Source: Globisporangium splendens (lineage: Eukaryota; Oomycota; Peronosporomycetes; Pythiales; Pythiaceae). Taken from it: DNA of 64,000 nucleotides. The notes below the pieces were generated by a model that was given only the letters and a program-made list of their open reading frames with translations, made no database searches and was not told the origin of the DNA. Positions 61,699-64,000 of the stretch are shown one piece after another. The stretch covers positions 1 to 64,000 of the forward strand of contig VFIW01000050.1 in the NCBI GenBank assembly GCA_006386115.1, read 5' to 3'. Position 1 is the first letter of the stretch. Every line of letters begins with the position of its first letter. Position numbers and translations under genes: made by a program.

Positions 61699-62586
61699 AT
61701 GCTCTCCATCAAGAAGATCTGCGCCATCGCCTTCGTTGTCTGCGCTGCGGCCGCGACATCCTCTCTCACGGACGCCCAAGAAGTGAGTCGCAACTTGCGT
61801 GTCCAAGGCAACTACGGTGGCGGCGCGACCCAGAGTACTGGAGGAGCCTCGACGAGTGCCGGTACCTCTGGCGGTGCATACGGCGGCTCCTCGGGTAAAC
61901 CCAGCAGCAGCGGAGGCAAGAGCAGCGGAGACAAGAGCAGCGGCAAGAGCAAGCCGTCAAGTGGCAAGAGCTCTAGTGGCGGCGGCAAGAGCCACGGTAG
62001 CAAGACCAGTAGTGGCAAATCCAGTGGCAAGAGCTACGGTAGCAAGACCAGCAGTGGCGGCAAATCCAGTGGTGCCAAGACCTCTGGCAGCGGCGGCAAG
62101 AAATCCTCAAGTGGTAAGTCTTCGAAGAGCTACGGCGGCTCTGGCAAGTGGAACAGCGGCGGCAAGAAGAGCTCTGGTGGTAAATCGTCGGGTGGCTACG
62201 GCGGCGGCTCCACTGGTATGACGTCTGGCGGCAAGAGCAACGGTGGAAAGGGTGACGTTGCTGTGCCAGTGGCACCTGCGGCCCCTGCTGCGGGTGCGGC
62301 AACCTCTACTGAAACGTCGGCGTCGACGACAGACTCGACTGCCACGACTTCGGAAACCGTCAACACCGATGACAGCACGACCAGCACGACCCCCAGCAAG
62401 GGTGACAGCACGGACAGTGCGGCGACCAGCACGGATGACAGCACGACCACCGCAACGAGCACCGATGACAGCTCGACCACGGCGGCGAGTAGCTCCGCCA
62501 GCAGCAGTGCTGCTAGTACCACCAGCAGCGACGAGACGACAACGACCGACGCCGCGGCGCAAAACGGTGATGCCTACCGCAACTAA
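61699..62586 (+). CDS. Secreted Ser/Gly/Lys-rich protein with RNLR motif, palindrome copy 2
   Basis: A 295-residue twin of the gene at 59821, with the same signal peptide, RNLR at 31-34, basic GKSSG body, Pro/Ala hinge, acidic tail and GDAYRN end. An in-frame ATG at 61444 lies upstream of the Inr and is unlikely to be used. Only 19 bp upstream of the core promoter is shared, so expression may differ from the twin even though the protein is the same. Together the twins double the dose of one protein or place it under two controls. Confidence 0.85.
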   Translation: MLSIKKICAIAFVVCAAAATSSLTDAQEVSRNLRVQGNYGGGATQSTGGASTSAGTSGGAYGGSSGKPSSSGGKSSGDKSSGKSKPSSGKSSSGGGKSHGSKTSSGKSSGKSYGSKTSSGGKSSGAKTSGSGGKKSSSGKSSKSYGGSGKWNSGGKKSSGGKSSGGYGGGSTGMTSGGKSNGGKGDVAVPVAPAAPAAGAATSTETSASTTDSTATTSETVNTDDSTTSTTPSKGDSTDSAATSTDDSTTTATSTDDSSTTAASSSASSSAASTTSSDETTTTDAAAQNGDAYRN

Positions 62587-62881
62587 AGCCGACTTGTGTA
62601 GAAAACGAGAGAGAAATGTACGTTTGCGTAGCGTCTCGATGGTGACTTTAAGAGCCCATCCACTCCAACAAGTTTACTTGTATTGATACCAAATATGACG
62701 TCAAAAGATGTATTGCCAACAATATTCTGTTTGCACTGCTATCTGGTTTAGACGTGCAATGTTCGACGTTGATGGTGTGTACATTTTCATTGCAGAGACG
62801 ACTCCAGGAGGTACGTCACGTTTTTCTTTCCCAGTTTTTCTTTATGTACTACACGTATCAAGATCATATTTTGGAGAACAT

Positions 62882-62951
62882 TTAGTTTCGGTAGGCGGAT
62901 TCTTGCTCCGCACCGTTCGTCGTCGTCGTGGTCGTCTCCTCATCGGAAGTC
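62882..62951 (-). pseudogene. 3' end fragment of the 548-residue gene
   Basis: The last 70 nt (ending ESAYRN and stop) of the 57879-59525 gene in reverse, cut off at the arm end. Non-functional marker of the inverted duplication. Confidence 0.85.
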
Positions 62952-63142
62952 GTCTTCTGTGTGCTGTGTTCTTGCCTAACATTCACCCCAGTGTGAAGCT
63001 ATAAGGCATGGAATTCTAGAGACAAAGCACTGGTTTATGGTGAAATGGACACATATTCCTTTACAGAGATGTTTGGGGGGATTCACATTATGTTCCCTTG
63101 CTTCTTTTATTCGCATTTATGTATGTACACTTGCAATTCCAT
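62952..63142. other. Spacer, no gene seen
   Basis: Short spacer between the palindrome and the last gene; probably the 3' UTR of the minus-strand gene. Confidence 0.5.
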
Positions 63143-64000
63143 CTAGTAGCTTTGAGTCGCAGCGTCGGTCTTGGTCGCCGCTCCACTGGCTGGAGCACTG
63201 CCAGCGGCGCTCGATTCCGAGCTCGAAGCGGCATCATCAGATCCCGAGTCGGAGGACGAAGGTGTGGCGCTGGCAGCCAAGTCGGAGGACGCAGAAGCAG
63301 CGCTGGCAGCCGAGCCGGAGGACGCAGGAGTGGAGCTAGCCGCCGAACCAGGGGATGCTTGGGTGGCGCTCGAATCTGAGCCCGAGGACGCAGGGGTACC
63401 GCTCGAGGCTGAGCCGGAGGAAGCAGCGCTGCCAGCAGAGCTAGCAGTCGTGGCGGCAGTGGTCGCTGGGACAGGAGTGTTCTTGTCCTCAGCGTATGCG
63501 GCGCCAGCAGCTCCGCCAGCAGCTCCGCCAGCGGCCACACCGCCAATAGCTCCCTTGTCCATCTTGCCGCTGGCCTTGCTGCCAGTGCTCACACCAACGT
63601 CGGTCTTGTCCGACGACTTCTTGTCCTTCTTGTCCTTCTTGTCCTTCTTATCCTTTTTGTCCTTCTTATCCTTCTTGTCTTTTTTGTCTTTCTTGTCCTT
63701 CGAACCCTTCTTGTCCTTCTTATCCTTCTTGTCCTTCGTACCCTTCTTGTCTTTCTTGTCCTTCTTGTCCTTCGAATCCTTCTTGTCCATGCCGCCGCTC
63801 TTACCACCGTAGGCACCCGACGCCTTGCCACCGGAGGTCATACCGCCAAAGCCACCCGAGGTCACGCCACCTCCGAAAGTTCCACTACTCGGTTTGCCAC
63901 CGGAGCTCATGCTCGGAACGCCGCCCGAGGTCTTGCCACCAGCCGACACGCCACCGCTGCTTGCCTTACCGCCGTATTCACCACCAGACGCAGGCACAGT
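63143..64000 (-). CDS. Secreted-family low-complexity protein, 5' end outside window
   Basis: At least 284 residues; the start and any signal peptide lie beyond 64000. The visible part begins SGGEYGGKASSGG, like ASGGEYGG of the 548-residue member, so it belongs to the same superfamily. Gly/Ser/Lys-rich motifs precede a tract of about 18 DKK triplets (63604-63795, KDKKDKKDKK with rare GT or GS breaks), strongly charged. A Gly/Ala segment (GGVAAGGAAGGAAGAAYAED), a Pro/Thr hinge (NTPVPATT) and a Ser/Ala/Pro-rich tail with SGSAASS/TPASS repeats end in ATQSY. The Lys/Asp block is likely a single charged alpha-helix or disordered segment. No catalytic motif. Confidence 0.75.
   Translation of the reverse strand, partial: TVPASGGEYGGKASSGGVSAGGKTSGGVPSMSSGGKPSSGTFGGGVTSGGFGGMTSGGKASGAYGGKSGGMDKKDSKDKKDKKDKKGTKDKKDKKDKKGSKDKKDKKDKKDKKDKKDKKDKKDKKDKKSSDKTDVGVSTGSKASGKMDKGAIGGVAAGGAAGGAAGAAYAEDKNTPVPATTAATTASSAGSAASSGSASSGTPASSGSDSSATQASPGSAASSTPASSGSAASAASASSDLAASATPSSSDSGSDDAASSSESSAAGSAPASGAATKTDAATQSY
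63604..63795 (-). repeat. 9-bp coding microrepeat (Asp-Lys-Lys)
   Basis: Plus strand shows GTCCTTCTT units, mostly in nine-base steps, encoding DKK triplets. Such tracts change length by slippage. Confidence 0.85.

Larger units (their letters stand above)
61604..62951. repeat. Inverted repeat 2, right arm (1,348 bp)
   Basis: Reverse complement of 59456-60803. Its outer end carries a 70-nt piece of the 548-residue gene that has no continuation, marking this arm as the copy and the left arm as the source. Confidence 0.92.

Overview
The window looks like oomycete nuclear DNA (Peronosporales/Pythiales grade; genus not determined). Coding sequences are GC-rich and separated by AT-richer spacers. 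The only introns I can place are two short GT..AG ones (94 and 105 nt). Many starts lie 30-110 bp downstream of a close match to the oomycete Inr+FPR core promoter (type TCATTCTCCAATTTGCC). The families present (START-FYVE, WRKY19-type zinc fingers, PLAC8, LURP-one-related, secreted proteins with RxLR-like motifs) also fit. No tRNA, rRNA, CRISPR or origin was found.

Layout. 0-10 kb: a secreted subtilisin (-), a retroelement RNase H remnant, an inverted pair of cytochrome b5 reductases, and a PH-PGAM5-like phosphatase with one intron (-). 11.5-18.8 kb: a tandem duplication of about 3.5 kb, each copy ending in a WRKY19-type zinc-finger gene; the last 0.9 kb is almost identical while the rest has diverged, which suggests gene conversion. 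22-31 kb: a 14-3-3 gene with one intron (-), a PLAC8 membrane protein with decayed relatives on both sides, a LURP-one-related protein (-) and a START-FYVE protein. 31.6-33.5 kb: a secreted Cys-rich, probably GPI-anchored protein and an inverted broken copy. 34-44 kb: decayed HECT ubiquitin-ligase copies, RNase H remnants, and a 1,740-bp inverted repeat (35481-37220 / 38830-40569) holding most of two divergent glycine-rich secreted protein genes; a second PLAC8 gene follows.

44-54 kb: one uncharacterised gene, then a complete Ty3/gypsy chromovirus-type retrotransposon (47120-52471) with identical-looking 322-bp LTRs and a 5-bp target duplication. It sits in frame inside the 5' coding end of a BED-finger/transposase-derived gene and separates that gene's promoter and first 14 codons from the rest. 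55-64 kb: a cluster of low-complexity secreted proteins, including a second perfect-looking palindrome (arms of 1,348 bp, 59456-60803 / 61604-62951).

The most notable system is a superfamily of seven secreted proteins (36-40 kb and 55-64 kb). The six complete members share a near-identical core promoter, an MLSI(K/Q)-type signal peptide and an RxLR-like motif (RNLR or RRLR); the seventh runs off the window. All share a Gly/Ser/Lys- or Gly-rich body, a Pro/Ala hinge, an acidic or Ser/Thr-rich tail and a C-terminus ending in AYRN, AY or SY. Two pairs are kept nearly identical by large palindromes. Functions of this family are inference only.
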